Notes under the pieces: model-generated
Database searches by the model: none
What the model was told of the DNA's origin: nothing
Seen by the model: the letters and a program-made list of their open reading frames with translations, nothing else
Program-made: the position numbers and the translations under genes
Shown: in pieces, positions 1 through 8,949 of the stretch
How the letters are laid out: each line of letters begins with the position of its first letter
Numbering within the stretch: position 1 is the stretch's first letter
NCBI RefSeq assembly: GCF_003633775.1
Contig: NZ_RBIN01000002.1
Span: 186,001 to 250,000, forward strand
Reading direction: 5' to 3'
Origin: Kushneria sinocarnis
Lineage (GTDB): Bacteria; Pseudomonadota; Gammaproteobacteria; Pseudomonadales; Halomonadaceae
Length of the DNA stretch: 64,000 bases

Positions 1-400
1 CTTCCCGGTGCTGCCCGAGGTCTACAGCCACGATCCCTTTACCGAGCAGAAAAGCGGCGGCCGGGCCTACCAGCGCCCCGAGCGGTACGCGGACATCACG
101 ATGCCGGCCAATACCGCGATGGGCGTCATCACGGCCGTGACCGGCTTTCTGATGGCCTTCGGGCTGACCTGGTACATGTGGTGGCTGGTGATCGCCTCGG
201 GCGCCGTCGCGCTGATCGCCGTGATTGCCAGAGGTTATGCGCGCAACACCACACGGGTCATTCCGGCCGCCGAAGTGCAACGCACCCACGAACGGTGGCT
301 GGATGACGTGGCCCGCACCACCCCCGTCACCCGCGATCATGAGCACACCCGTGCCAACCGGGGGCTGGCCGTACCGCCCGAGCAGGGAGCCATTCAATGA
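1..400 (+). CDS. cyoB: Cytochrome bo3 ubiquinol oxidase subunit I, 3' end (partial)
   Basis: Only the C-terminal ~132 residues are in the window; the frame is open to the left edge. Subunit I is the haem-copper catalytic subunit of the proton-pumping quinol oxidase in the inner membrane. What remains is the extramembrane stretch after the catalytic helices (FPVLPEVYSHDPF), a last hydrophobic segment (about VITAVTGFLMAFGLTWYMWW and the following helix) and a polar C-terminus. The stop overlaps the next start as ATGA at 397-400, so translation is coupled to a subunit III gene. Identity rests on this segment plus the cyoC-cyoD order that follows. Confidence 0.9.
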   Translation, partial: FPVLPEVYSHDPFTEQKSGGRAYQRPERYADITMPANTAMGVITAVTGFLMAFGLTWYMWWLVIASGAVALIAVIARGYARNTTRVIPAAEVQRTHERWLDDVARTTPVTRDHEHTRANRGLAVPPEQGAIQ

Positions 401-1020
401 GCACACAGCCGTCACGGCATCCGGGGCTCAACCTGGGCGAGCCCCACGCCGAAGCGCACAGCGCCAACGAGGAGTTCGTCTTCGGCTTCTGGGTTTTCAT
501 GATGAGCGACTTCATCATCTTCGGCCTGCTGTTTGCCACCTACGCGACCATGCTGGGCGGGCAGGCGGGCGGCCCCGGGCCGGATGAGCTGTTCGAGCTG
601 CGCGGCGCCTTCATCGAGACGATGCTGCTGCTGGTCAGCAGCTTCACCTTCGGCATGGCCTCGCTGGCGCTCAAGTATCGGGAAGACAGGAAGTGGCTGA
701 TCATCTGGCTGCTGATCAGCCTGGTGCTGGGCGTGGCCTTCATCGGCCATGAGCTGCTCGACTTCCACAGGATGTTCGACAAGGGTGGCGTACCGAGCCG
801 CAGCGGTTTTCTCTCGGCCTTCTTTGCGCTGGTACCGCTGCACGGGCTGCACGTCACCGCGGCCTGCATCTGGCTGATCGCCCTGCTCGGCCAGATCGCC
901 GTTCACGGGCTGGATCACGGCGTCAAGATCTCGCTGACCCGTCTGGCCATCCTCTGGCACTTTCTGGACATCGTCTGGATCGGTATCTTTTCGCTGGTCT
1001 ATCTGGGAGGACTGGCATGA
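397..1020 (+). CDS. cyoC: Cytochrome bo3 ubiquinol oxidase subunit III
   Basis: A 207-residue polytopic inner-membrane protein of the haem-copper oxidase subunit III family. After a polar N-terminus it has EEFVFGFWVFMMSDFIIF, the conserved first helix of CyoC. Further hydrophobic segments lie near residues 65-90, 95-115, 140-165 and 180-205; HGLHVTAACIWL and WHFLDIVWIGIF are typical subunit III motifs. E. coli CyoC is of similar length (204). It overlaps cyoB and cyoD by ATGA at both ends, as expected for stoichiometric expression. Subunit III has no redox centre; its role is structural or in proton entry. Confidence 0.96.
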   Translation: MSTQPSRHPGLNLGEPHAEAHSANEEFVFGFWVFMMSDFIIFGLLFATYATMLGGQAGGPGPDELFELRGAFIETMLLLVSSFTFGMASLALKYREDRKWLIIWLLISLVLGVAFIGHELLDFHRMFDKGGVPSRSGFLSAFFALVPLHGLHVTAACIWLIALLGQIAVHGLDHGVKISLTRLAILWHFLDIVWIGIFSLVYLGGLA

Positions 1021-1364
1021 GCCATCGGGAACTCTCCGCGGCGCGCGCCCGGGAGCGGGCCACCGAGCTGAAAAGCTACATCACGGGATTCATTCTGGCG
1101 CTGGTGCTGACCCTGATCCCCTTCGGTCTGCTCGCCTTCACGCAACTTTCACGCATGGCACTCTTCTGCACCATCGGGCTCTGCGCCCTGCTCCAGGTCG
1201 TGGTGCACTTTCGCTTCTTCCTGCACATCACGCTGGCCCGGAACAAGCGCGAGGACCTGCAGCTGATCCTGTTTACCACGCTGATTCTGGCGATCATGTG
1301 CGGCGGCACGCTCTGGATCCTGTTCAACCTGTACACCCGCATGCTGCCGGGAATGATTCCGTAG
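1017..1364 (+). CDS. cyoD: Cytochrome bo3 ubiquinol oxidase subunit IV
   Basis: A 115-residue protein with a short polar N-terminus followed by three transmembrane helices (about residues 22-42, 48-70 and 83-105), the CyoD/subunit IV architecture. HITLARNKREDLQLILFTTLILAIMCG is characteristic, with the ELKSYITGFILALVLTLIPF first helix also typical. Subunit IV assists assembly of the CuB site. It starts inside the cyoC stop (ATGA). No cyoE (haem O synthase) follows: the next gene is convergent, so haem O synthase must be encoded elsewhere. Confidence 0.95.
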   Translation: MSHRELSAARARERATELKSYITGFILALVLTLIPFGLLAFTQLSRMALFCTIGLCALLQVVVHFRFFLHITLARNKREDLQLILFTTLILAIMCGGTLWILFNLYTRMLPGMIP

Positions 1365-1407
1365 GCCGATCGGCCCCGGCCCCATGGCCGGTTCACCCGA
1401 TCCTCGT

Positions 1408-2661
1408 TTACGGCTGCTCCCCGGCCGATGAGGTGGCCGGCGCGCGGGCCCTGCCCTCGCGCCGCGCAATCAGCGCGGCACCGGTCAGATCACCGGTCAC
1501 GTTGAGCGCCGTGCAGCCCATGCCCACCAGCGCATCGATGGACGTCAGCAGCGCCACGGTTTCGATCGGCAGCCCCACCTGGGCGAAGACGGTGGCAATC
1601 ATCACGATCCCGGCGCCGGGAACGCCGGCCGTACCGATCGAGGTGAGCGTACCGATCAGCACGATCTCGACCATGCTCATCAGATCGAGCGGCACCCCCA
1701 CCACGTTGGCAGCAAACACGGCCGAGATGGCAATGCGAATCGCGGCGCCATCCATGTTGATGGTCGCCCCCAGCGGCAGACTGAAGCCATAGAGCGACTG
1801 CGGCAGGCCCAGGCGCCGGGCGGCATCCAGCGACAGCGGCAGTGAACCGCTACTGCTCTGGGTGGCAAAGGCGGTCACCATCGGGGTGCGCGCTTCGCGA
1901 AAGAAGTCGCGCAGGGGTACGCCGAAGGCCAGCATCAGCACGCAGTAGAGGCCAAGCTGCACCGCCAGCGCGATGTAGAGTACCGTCACCATGTTGCCCA
2001 GCGAGAGAATGGTGGCCAGCCCCTGTTGGCCCACGGTTTCGGCAATGATCGCGAAGACGCCGATCGGCACGTACTGCAGGATGCCCGCCATGACCTTCAT
2101 GGTCGCTGCGTTCAGCCCCTCGATGACCCCGTAGAGCCGCTCGCCCAGCGCGTGCTGATGCTCACTGTGACGCAGCTTCAGCAGTGCCAGGCCGAACACC
2201 AGGGCCGTAAAGATGATGCCCAGCAGGTTGGGTTCGGCAAGGGCCGCCACGATATTGTCGGGCACGATGCCCAGCAGGACGCTGACGATGCCCGGATTCT
2301 CCGGCACGCTGACCTGAGCGTCATCGGCAAGCGACAGCCCCTGCCCGGGCTCGAACAGCGAGGCCACGACCAGCCCCACCACGATCGCCAGTGCCGTGGT
2401 CACCAGGTAATAGAGAAACACCCGGCCGCCCCGACGCCCCATGCTGCCCGGCTCGGCCTGGTTGATCCCGACCATCAGCGTGAACAGCACGATCGGTACG
2501 ATCAGAAACTGCAGCAGACGCAGCAACAGGTCACCGAAGGGGGCCAGCCAGCCGGCCACGCTCTCGCCCCCGACCAGCCCGACCGCAACGCCCAGTACCA
2601 GCGCGATGCTGACACGCAGGATCAGCGAGGCCTTCAGATAGGCGTGCCAGAGTGATGTCAT
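1408..2661 (-). CDS. Dicarboxylate/amino acid:cation symporter (DAACS family)
   Basis: A 417-residue secondary transporter of the GltP/GltT/DctA/SstT superfamily. Visible motifs are the serine-rich re-entrant hairpin TQSSSGSLPLSL, NMDGAAI (usually NMDGT) in TM7, the second hairpin GTAGVPGAGIVM, and NVTGDL in TM8, where the D binds the substrate amino group. Repeated hydrophobic helices fill the rest. I chose the ATG at 2661 because AGGGG sits 8 nt upstream; a TTG two codons earlier also opens the frame. Serine-rich TQSSSGSLP resembles GltP-like glutamate/aspartate carriers more than DctA, but the substrate is not settled by sequence. Convergent with cyoD, 43 bp apart. Confidence 0.9.
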   Translation of the reverse strand: MTSLWHAYLKASLILRVSIALVLGVAVGLVGGESVAGWLAPFGDLLLRLLQFLIVPIVLFTLMVGINQAEPGSMGRRGGRVFLYYLVTTALAIVVGLVVASLFEPGQGLSLADDAQVSVPENPGIVSVLLGIVPDNIVAALAEPNLLGIIFTALVFGLALLKLRHSEHQHALGERLYGVIEGLNAATMKVMAGILQYVPIGVFAIIAETVGQQGLATILSLGNMVTVLYIALAVQLGLYCVLMLAFGVPLRDFFREARTPMVTAFATQSSSGSLPLSLDAARRLGLPQSLYGFSLPLGATINMDGAAIRIAISAVFAANVVGVPLDLMSMVEIVLIGTLTSIGTAGVPGAGIVMIATVFAQVGLPIETVALLTSIDALVGMGCTALNVTGDLTGAALIARREGRARAPATSSAGEQP

Positions 2662-2757
2662 GTTCAAGCCCCTGTTCGAGTCGCCCGGCAGCGGCCCCGG
2701 GGCTCGCTTGTCCGACAGTCAACACGGCAGGTCACGCAGCGCGAAACCGCCCTGCCT

Positions 2758-4164
2758 TCATTCGAATTCGGCGGCGAGCTGCTCGCCCAGCAGCCGACCG
2801 TTCTCCAGGCAATCGCCCACCGCAATGCCCCCGCGCCAGTTGCCGATCAGCGAGAGTCCGGCGTGGCGCGCCAGGGCCTGATCCAGCGCCGCGATGCGAT
2901 CGCCGTGCCCCAGCTCGTACTGCGGAATGGCCTGCGGCCAGCGGCTGACCTGCTGCCACACCGGATTACCGCGGATGCCCAGCAGGTCGCGCAGATCGGC
3001 CATGGCCTGAGCCACCTGGGCGTCATCACTTCCCTCGGCGGCCTCGGGCTGGCGCCGACCGCCGAGAAAGACGTTGAGCAGCCGGTAGCCGTCGGGGGCC
3101 CGCCCGGGAAAAATGGTCGAGGAGAACAGCGCCCCGAGCGTGCGGCGCCGCTCGACGCTCGGAATCAGCACCCCGAAGCCATCCAGCGGATGGGTGATGT
3201 CCTGCGCGCGAAAGCCCAGCGCCACGGCGTTGACCGGGGGATAGACGATCGCCGCCAGGGGCTCGGCCAGCCGCTCGTCGATCGGCCTCAGCAGCTCGGC
3301 CGCCACCGGCGCCGGCACCGCCATCACCAGCTGACGGGCCCGCCAGCGACGGCCCGAGGCGTCTTCGACCTCCCAGCCGTCATCGCGGCGATGCACGGCC
3401 GTCACTTCGCATTGACAGTGAATGGCGCCCCCCGGCTCGGCGAGCACCCGCTCGGCCAGACGATCGGTCAACCGCTGCAGCCCCGTGGGGAAGCTCACCA
3501 GCCGGCCACGCCACTGTTGCGGCAGCGCGGGGGGCGAGCGACGGGACTGCCACAGGCGGGCCATCCCGCCGGCGATCAGGGAACCGTACTCACGCTCCAG
3601 CGCCACCAGCCTGGGCATCGCCGCCTGCGCCGAGAGGCGAGCGGGATCACCGGCATAGACCCCCGAGACAAAGGGGTCGACCATATGATCCAGCACCCGC
3701 CGACCCAGCCGTCGGGCGATGAAATCCGCCAGGCTCTCCTCCTGCTTGCGGGAGCGCCGGACAAACGGCTCACGCACGATCTGCGACCAGCCCGACACAC
3801 CGATCAGCGGATTGGTCACGGCCTTCAGCGGGCGGGTCGGCAACGCCACCGCCTGACCTTCGAGCGCCACGAAACGCTTGCTCGCCTCGGCATTGGCCGG
3901 CTGCGCTTCCTCCAGCAGCCCCAGCTCCGAGAGCAGCTGATACAGGGGTGGCTTCATGATCAGGGTGTTGGGCCCTACCTCGGTCTGCCATTCCCCATCG
4001 CGGCGGGTGCTGATGTTGCCGCCCGGCTGCGCACCCCGCTCGAGCAGCGTGACCCGCCGGCCGCGCTGCGCCAGCACCCGGGCAGCCGCCAGCCCGCTGG
4101 CACCGCCGCCGACCACCACGACCTCCTGATCCTGCGCTTCACCGTCCGGTGCACGCTCTTCCAT
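2758..4164 (-). CDS. hemY: Protoporphyrinogen oxidase, oxygen-dependent HemY type
   Basis: A 468-residue flavoprotein that oxidises (copro)protoporphyrinogen in haem synthesis. The N-terminus has a dinucleotide-binding motif (VVVVGGGASGLAAARVL) followed by ERGAQPGGNIST, typical of the PPOX/amine-oxidase superfamily. VGPNTLIMKPPLYQLLSELGL, DHMVDPFVSGVYAGDP and the C-terminal LIGNWRGGIAVGDCLENG, which closes the FAD site, are PPOX hallmarks. The start at 4164 (MEERAPD) is supported by AGGAG at 4172-4176; the frame extends nine codons further upstream without such a site. Many gammaproteobacteria use HemG or HemJ instead. Single gene, not in a haem operon here. Confidence 0.9.
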   Translation of the reverse strand: MEERAPDGEAQDQEVVVVGGGASGLAAARVLAQRGRRVTLLERGAQPGGNISTRRDGEWQTEVGPNTLIMKPPLYQLLSELGLLEEAQPANAEASKRFVALEGQAVALPTRPLKAVTNPLIGVSGWSQIVREPFVRRSRKQEESLADFIARRLGRRVLDHMVDPFVSGVYAGDPARLSAQAAMPRLVALEREYGSLIAGGMARLWQSRRSPPALPQQWRGRLVSFPTGLQRLTDRLAERVLAEPGGAIHCQCEVTAVHRRDDGWEVEDASGRRWRARQLVMAVPAPVAAELLRPIDERLAEPLAAIVYPPVNAVALGFRAQDITHPLDGFGVLIPSVERRRTLGALFSSTIFPGRAPDGYRLLNVFLGGRRQPEAAEGSDDAQVAQAMADLRDLLGIRGNPVWQQVSRWPQAIPQYELGHGDRIAALDQALARHAGLSLIGNWRGGIAVGDCLENGRLLGEQLAAEFE

Positions 4165-4370
4165 TGCCCTGCTCCTGCATCGACTCATCATGCCGGCCGG
4201 CGCGCCAACCCCTGGACGGTGTTACGGCCGGGCAGCGACAGGATAACCGGCCACGCACGCGCGAGCGACGCCCGCGCCGCGTCAGATCAACGCTGCGGCC
4301 CTCACCGACCCGGCCGTAACACGACAAGGCCCGGCGCAGGGCCGGGCCTGATTGCCAGCACACGCCGGGC

Positions 4371-5237
4371 TCAGTGCCCGAGCTTGTCCTGCGTCTTCGT
4401 CTCGAAGTCGCTGGCGTCATGGCGCTCGTGCAGCTGGGTCTCCGGCTCGCCGAAGGTGCGGTTGACCATCCGGCCACGCTGTACCGCCGGACGGGCATCG
4501 ATCTCCTCGGCCCAGCGCACCACATGCTCGTAGGTATGTACCTGCAGGAACTCGGCGGCATCGTAGAGCCGGCCCAGTACCAGCTGGCCGTACCAGGCCC
4601 AGTTGGCAATATCGGCGATGGTGTACTCGTCACCGGCCAGATAGCGGTTGTCCGCCAGCCGACGGTTGAGCACGTCCAGCTGGCGCTTGGTCTCCATAGT
4701 GTAGCGGTCGATGGGGTATTCGAGCTTTTCCGGCGCGTAGCTGTAGAAGTGGCCGAAACCGCCACCCACGAAGGGGGCGCTGCCCATCTGCCAGAACAGC
4801 CAGTTCATCGTTTCGGTGCGGGTCGCGATATCGCTCGGCAGCAACTCGCCGAACTTCTCCGCGAGATACAGCAGGATCGAACCGGACTCGAACACGCGGA
4901 TCGGCCGGTCACCGCTGTGATCGACCATCGCCGGAATCTTCGAATTCGGGTTGATCTCGACAAACCCGCTGCCGAACTGATCGCCCTCGCCGATGTTGAC
5001 CAGCCAGGCATCATATTCGGCCTCGCCGTGGCCCAGTGCCAGCAGCTCCTCGAACATCACCCCGGCCTTGACCCCGTTGGGGGTCGCCAGCGAATAGAGC
5101 TGAAACGGGTGCTTGCCAACCGACAGCCCCTTGTCATGCGTCGGCCCGGCCACCGGTCGGTTGATGCTGGCAAACTTGCCGCCGCTCTCTTTCGGCTCCC
5201 AGACCTTCGGTGGCGTATAACCGCTGCCTTCGCTCAT
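4371..5237 (-). CDS. yghU: YghU-type glutathione S-transferase / disulfide-bond oxidoreductase
   Basis: 288 residues, the same length as E. coli YghU. It carries the thioredoxin-like GST N-domain (HPFQLYSLATPNGVKAGVMFEELL) with the TPNG motif typical of YghU/YfcG proteins, the cis-Pro turn NPNSKIPAM and the glutathione-binding FESGSILLYLAEKFG. The alpha-helical C-domain has YLAGDEYTIADIANWAWYG. Family members bind two GSH molecules and reduce disulfides or peroxides in the cytoplasm. The start at 5237 has AGGAG about 7 nt upstream; the frame opens 20 codons earlier without support. Single gene, divergent from an MFS gene. Confidence 0.93.
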   Translation of the reverse strand: MSEGSGYTPPKVWEPKESGGKFASINRPVAGPTHDKGLSVGKHPFQLYSLATPNGVKAGVMFEELLALGHGEAEYDAWLVNIGEGDQFGSGFVEINPNSKIPAMVDHSGDRPIRVFESGSILLYLAEKFGELLPSDIATRTETMNWLFWQMGSAPFVGGGFGHFYSYAPEKLEYPIDRYTMETKRQLDVLNRRLADNRYLAGDEYTIADIANWAWYGQLVLGRLYDAAEFLQVHTYEHVVRWAEEIDARPAVQRGRMVNRTFGEPETQLHERHDASDFETKTQDKLGH

Positions 5238-5320
5238 GGCGTGCTCCTGACTCTGCGAACATGGGGATCGGCCGTACCCGGACAGGCAGACCGACATCTG
5301 CAGGGGAAAGATAGCGTGTT

Positions 5321-5330
5321 AACAATTGTT
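5321..5330. promoter_or_regulatory. Perfect palindrome AACAATTGTT in divergent intergenic region
   Basis: A 10-bp perfect palindrome lies in an A+T-rich patch between the divergent yghU-like and MFS genes, about 85 bp before the yghU start. Its placement suits a MarR-type operator or promoter element. No matching regulator is encoded next to it, so this is only a candidate site. Confidence 0.3.
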
Positions 5331-5549
5331 CAGCGAGCCCGATTCTTCTGCCAACCTGCCCAGCCGTCGCCGATCCGTTATCTCTGCTAATCTTGGCATG
5401 TGGGTGCCTGCACGACCTTGTCCCGCACTCATGCCGGCTGCCCACACCATCACCTGCCAGATCAAGCCGGGGTTGCCCATCAACGCCTTTTTACTGTTAT
5501 CGACCAACTCCCTGACGGTTTTGCCCGGGCGCCGGGTGTCGCCTGCGCG

Positions 5550-6815
5550 ATGAGCGATCGGCGGCTGTTTCGTTCCCTGCGACTCTACAACTTTCGCATC
5601 TGGGCGATCGGCAGCCTGATCTCCAACATCGGGACCTGGATGCAGCGGGTGGCGCAGGACTGGCTGGTGCTGACCATCCTGACCGAGCACAACGCCAGCG
5701 CGGTCGGCATCACCATGGCACTGCAGTTCGGCCCGCAGCTGCTGTTGCTGCCGCTGACCGGCCATGCCGCCGACCGCTTCGATCGCCGCCGGCTGATCAT
5801 GCTGACCCAGGCGCTGCAGGGGCTGCTGGCGCTGGGTCTGGGGCTGGTGACCCTCACCGGGGTGGTAACACTCTGGCAGGTCTACGCCTTTGCGCTGGGT
5901 CTGGGCTGTGTCTCCGCCTTCGATGCCCCGGCGCGCCAGACCTTCGTCAACGACCTGGTCGGTGAGCGCTATCTCTCCAATGCCGTGGCGCTCAACTCCA
6001 CCTCGTTCAACAGCGCCCGCATGGTGGGCCCGGCCGTGGCCGGGCTGCTGATCGCCGCCATCGGCACCGGCTGGGTCTTTCTGCTCAACGCGCTCTCGTT
6101 TGCCGCCGTGCTCGGCTCGCTCTACCTGTTGCGCGTGCACGAGCTGCATGCCATGCCGGAGACCCGGCGCCGCCCCGGCGGTCTGCTCGAAGGCTTCCGC
6201 TACGTCCATCAGCGCCCGGACCTGATGGCGATTCTGATCATGCTGTTTCTGATCGGCACCTTCGGCTTCAACTTCCCGATCTTCATTTCGACCATGTCGG
6301 TCAGCGTCTTCCACGGGGCAGCCGATCAGTACGGACTGCTGACCTCGGCACTGGCGATCGGCTCGATCAGCGGCGCCCTGCTCGCTGCCAGGCGGGAGCA
6401 GCCGAGCATGCGGCTGCTCGGCGTGGCCACGCTGCTGTTCGGCCTCTGCTGCGCGGCGGCGGCGCTGATGCCCAATGTCTGGACCTTCGCCGCGGCACTG
6501 GTGGCCACCGGCTTGAGCGCCCTGACCTTCATGACCGGCTCCAATGCGCTGATGCAGCTCACCACCACGCCCGCCATGCGCGGCCGGGTGATGGCGCTGC
6601 GCATCGCCGTGACCATGGGCGGCACACCGCTCGGCGCCCCCGTCGTGGGGGCCATTGCCGACCATGCCGGCCCGCGCTGGGCGATGCTGGCCGGGGCCTC
6701 CGCCGGGCTGCTGGCCGCGGGCGTTGCCGCCGGTCAGCTGAGGCGGGCACGCCATGCCACACTCTCCGATTCCTCCCACGCCGCAGCAGGGGCCGCCCCC
6801 GATCACCGCCCCTGA
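5550..6815 (+). CDS. MFS transporter, EntS/MFS_3-like exporter
   Basis: 421 residues, 12 predicted transmembrane helices. The N-terminus RSLRLYNFRIWAIGSLISNIGTWMQRVAQDWLVL is the signature opening of the MFS_3 (DUF894/EntS-like) family. DRFDRRRLIMLTQ gives the MFS loop 2-3 motif, and AFDAPARQTFVNDLVGERYLSNAVALNS is conserved in this family. Translation probably starts at ATG 5550 (MSDRRLF); the frame is open 50 codons further upstream with no membrane-like sequence. Substrates of the family include siderophores and drugs; none can be assigned here. The stop (6813-6815) sits just before an intrinsic terminator that serves the opposite strand. Confidence 0.87.
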   Translation: MSDRRLFRSLRLYNFRIWAIGSLISNIGTWMQRVAQDWLVLTILTEHNASAVGITMALQFGPQLLLLPLTGHAADRFDRRRLIMLTQALQGLLALGLGLVTLTGVVTLWQVYAFALGLGCVSAFDAPARQTFVNDLVGERYLSNAVALNSTSFNSARMVGPAVAGLLIAAIGTGWVFLLNALSFAAVLGSLYLLRVHELHAMPETRRRPGGLLEGFRYVHQRPDLMAILIMLFLIGTFGFNFPIFISTMSVSVFHGAADQYGLLTSALAIGSISGALLAARREQPSMRLLGVATLLFGLCCAAAALMPNVWTFAAALVATGLSALTFMTGSNALMQLTTTPAMRGRVMALRIAVTMGGTPLGAPVVGAIADHAGPRWAMLAGASAGLLAAGVAAGQLRRARHATLSDSSHAAAGAAPDHRP

Positions 6816-6842
6816 AAAAAGCCGCCGGCGTGTGCCGGCGGC
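6815..6842 (-). terminator. Intrinsic terminator of the tautomerase gene
   Basis: Perfect 9-bp stem GCCGCCGGC/GCCGGCGGC with a GTGT loop at 6821-6842. On the minus strand it is followed by TTTTTT (6820-6815). It lies 22 bp after the tautomerase stop and would end the SDR-tautomerase transcript; without a T-run on the plus strand it is a weaker stop for the MFS gene. Confidence 0.88.
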
Positions 6843-6864
6843 GCTGTCCTGCCATCGGCCCGCC

Positions 6865-7086
6865 TCAGAACGGTCCGATGAGTGACAGCCCCGTCTTCTC
6901 CCGCGTGAGCGTCTCGTCGGCGCGTCCCCAGCCGCCATCGGCGACCTCTTCCACCCGCACCATGGTGCAGGGGCGCACCTCCTCGCCGAAGTATTCAACG
7001 AACATCTCGGTGGTGCGATGCATGATCGCCTCCCTGCGGGCATGATCGGGCAGGCCTTCGGGCACCCTGTGGTTGGCAAGGGGCAT
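6865..7086 (-). CDS. 4-oxalocrotonate tautomerase family protein
   Basis: A 73-residue protein starting MPLANHRVPEG; the proline after Met is the expected catalytic base of the tautomerase superfamily. TTEMFVEYFGEEVRPCTMVRVEEVADGGWG matches the cytosolic tautomerase subfamily that often lies beside short-chain dehydrogenases. AGGAGG lies 8 nt before the ATG (7095-7100) and fixes the start. It follows an SDR gene by 37 bp on the same strand and ends before a strong terminator, so the two form an operon. Substrate unknown. Confidence 0.85.
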   Translation of the reverse strand: MPLANHRVPEGLPDHARREAIMHRTTEMFVEYFGEEVRPCTMVRVEEVADGGWGRADETLTREKTGLSLIGPF

Positions 7087-7123
7087 GACACTTGCCTCCT
7101 TTACTCGCAGTTGAAGGGGCGAC

Positions 7124-7864
7124 TTACACCATGCCGCCGTTGACACGCAGGATCTGGCCGTTGACCCAGCGCCCCTGCGGACCGGCGAGAAACGCCACGG
7201 CATCGGCAATTTCCTCGGGCTTGCCGAGACGTTCGAACGGCGAGAGGTTGGCGATCGCCTGCACCTGCTCGTCACTCTTGCCCTCGAAGAACAGCTCGGT
7301 GGCCACCGGCCCCGGCGCGACGGCATTGACGGTGATGCCTCGCCCCCGCAGTTCGTTGGCCTGTACCCGGACCAGCCCCTCGACGCCGGCCTTGCTGGCG
7401 ATATAGGCGCCATAGCCGGGAAAGGACTTGCCCAGTACCGAAGAGGAGAACGCGATGATCCGCCCGCCCTGGCCCAGGGCTTCGGCGGCCCGCGCCATGA
7501 CCAGCCAGCTGCCGCGCAGGTTGGTGGTCAGGGTACGGTCGAAGATCTCGAGGTTGTCGCTGGTGATGTGGGCCATGTGCATGATGCCGGCACTGTTGAC
7601 CACCGCATCGAGACGTCCGTACGTTTCCAGGGCGGTGGCGAACAGATGCTCGACCGCCGCCGGATCGCCGACATCCCCCCGTACCGCCAGCGCCCGGCCA
7701 CCCGCGGCTTCGATTCCGGCCACCGTGTCGTTGGCAAGCTCGACATTACCCGCATAGTTGACGACCACGGCAAAGCCGTCGGCGGCCAGCTTTCGGGCCA
7801 CGGCGCGCCCGATCCCCCGGGAAGCACCGGTAACAATCGCGACTCGCTCACTGGACTGATTCAT
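7124..7864 (-). CDS. SDR family NAD(P)-dependent oxidoreductase
   Basis: 246 residues, a classical short-chain dehydrogenase. It has the cofactor motif TGASRGIG, NSAG in place of NNAG, the catalytic serine region IIAFSSSV, the YxxxK pair YGAYIASKAG and PGPVATEL. The start at 7864 (MNQSSER) has AGGAG 7 nt upstream. It resembles the 3-oxoacyl-ACP-reductase/glucose-dehydrogenase-like group; the true substrate is unknown. Operon with the downstream tautomerase and divergent from a LysR gene, which is the usual arrangement of a regulator and its target. Confidence 0.9.
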   Translation of the reverse strand: MNQSSERVAIVTGASRGIGRAVARKLAADGFAVVVNYAGNVELANDTVAGIEAAGGRALAVRGDVGDPAAVEHLFATALETYGRLDAVVNSAGIMHMAHITSDNLEIFDRTLTTNLRGSWLVMARAAEALGQGGRIIAFSSSVLGKSFPGYGAYIASKAGVEGLVRVQANELRGRGITVNAVAPGPVATELFFEGKSDEQVQAIANLSPFERLGKPEEIADAVAFLAGPQGRWVNGQILRVNGGMV

Positions 7865-7978
7865 GATCCGGCTCCTGTTTTTCATGGATGATCACACCAG
7901 CACCAGTATCGCGACTCCCCTGCAAAAAATAATTGGCGCTACACTGACAACACCATTCAGCCAGCCATAATGCGCGCC

Positions 7979-8899
7979 ATGGATCGTTTCGACTCACTGA
8001 CGCTCTTCATCCGCATTGTCGAAACCGGCAGCTTTACCCGCGCCGCCAACGGCCTGGGGATTCCCCGCGCCACGGCCACGCTGGCCATCCAGCGGCTCGA
8101 AAGACGACTGGGGACCCGGCTGCTGGAGCGTACCACCCGCCAGGTGCGGCCCACCCCCGAGGGGCAGATCTTCCACGAGCGCTGTGTCCGCATCCTCGGG
8201 GAGCTGGAGGAGGCCGAAGCCGCCATCCGGCCCGGCCCGGAGAGTCCGAGCGGCGTGCTGAGAATCGAGATGCATGGCGCCCATGCCCGCCGGATCGTGC
8301 TGCCGCGCATTCAGGAATTTCGCCACCGCCATCCGGCGCTGGACATCGTGCTGACCAGCGGCGACCGCCGGGTGGATCTGGTGGGGGAAGGCATCGACTG
8401 CGCCCTGCGCGCCGGGATTCCCGAGGATTCCAGCCTGGTGGGGCGCCGGCTGGCCGAGCTGGCGCAGGTGATCTGCGCCAGCCCGGCGTATCTCGCCCGG
8501 GTCGGCATCCCCGACCACCCGGAGGCGTTGCGCCAGCACCAGGTGGTGCGCTTCTTCTCCGGCAGCAGTGCCGTGGACAACACCCTCGAGGTCATTCTCG
8601 AGGGCCGGACCTGCGCCTTCGAAGTCGACGGCTGGATGACGGTCAACGATGCCTCGAGCTATGTGGCGGCGGCCCTGGAAGGGTGCGGGCTGATCCAGCT
8701 GCCGCGCTTCAGCGTGGCCGACCGGCTCGCGCGCGGGGAGCTGGTGGAGGTACTGGCCGATCATGCCAAGCCCGCCCTGCCGCTGTGGGCGGTTTATCCG
8801 CAGCGGCGGCAACTCGCCCCCCGGGTACGGGTCTTCATCGACTGGGTGGTAGAGATCTACGCCGAGTGCTTCGGCAGCCTCGCCGAAGGCCGTCTCTGA
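7979..8899 (+). CDS. LysR family transcriptional regulator
   Basis: 306 residues. The winged helix-turn-helix lies near residues 1-60 (LTLFIRIVETGSFTRAANGLGIPRATATLAIQRLERRLGTRLLERTTRQV), followed by the periplasmic-binding-like effector domain. RRVDLVGEGIDCALRAG and the C-terminal PLWAVYPQRRQLAPRVRVFIDWV are typical of the CrgA/AaeR-like LTTR subgroup. Start at 7979 (MDRFDS), with an in-frame ATG three codons upstream at 7970. It probably controls the divergent SDR-tautomerase operon through the ~110-bp gap. Effector unknown. Confidence 0.92.
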   Translation: MDRFDSLTLFIRIVETGSFTRAANGLGIPRATATLAIQRLERRLGTRLLERTTRQVRPTPEGQIFHERCVRILGELEEAEAAIRPGPESPSGVLRIEMHGAHARRIVLPRIQEFRHRHPALDIVLTSGDRRVDLVGEGIDCALRAGIPEDSSLVGRRLAELAQVICASPAYLARVGIPDHPEALRQHQVVRFFSGSSAVDNTLEVILEGRTCAFEVDGWMTVNDASSYVAAALEGCGLIQLPRFSVADRLARGELVEVLADHAKPALPLWAVYPQRRQLAPRVRVFIDWVVEIYAECFGSLAEGRL

Positions 8900-8949
8900 A
8901 GCGGGCCACGGCGCGGTACGCCCCCTGCGCCTGCCGCGCCCTTCTCTTC

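Noticed and set aside
5319-7091. Minus-strand 590-residue open frame opposite the MFS transporter
   Set aside because: It is a frame shadow of a membrane-protein gene: rich in Gly/Ala/Arg/Gln with no domain, antisense to clear MFS motifs.
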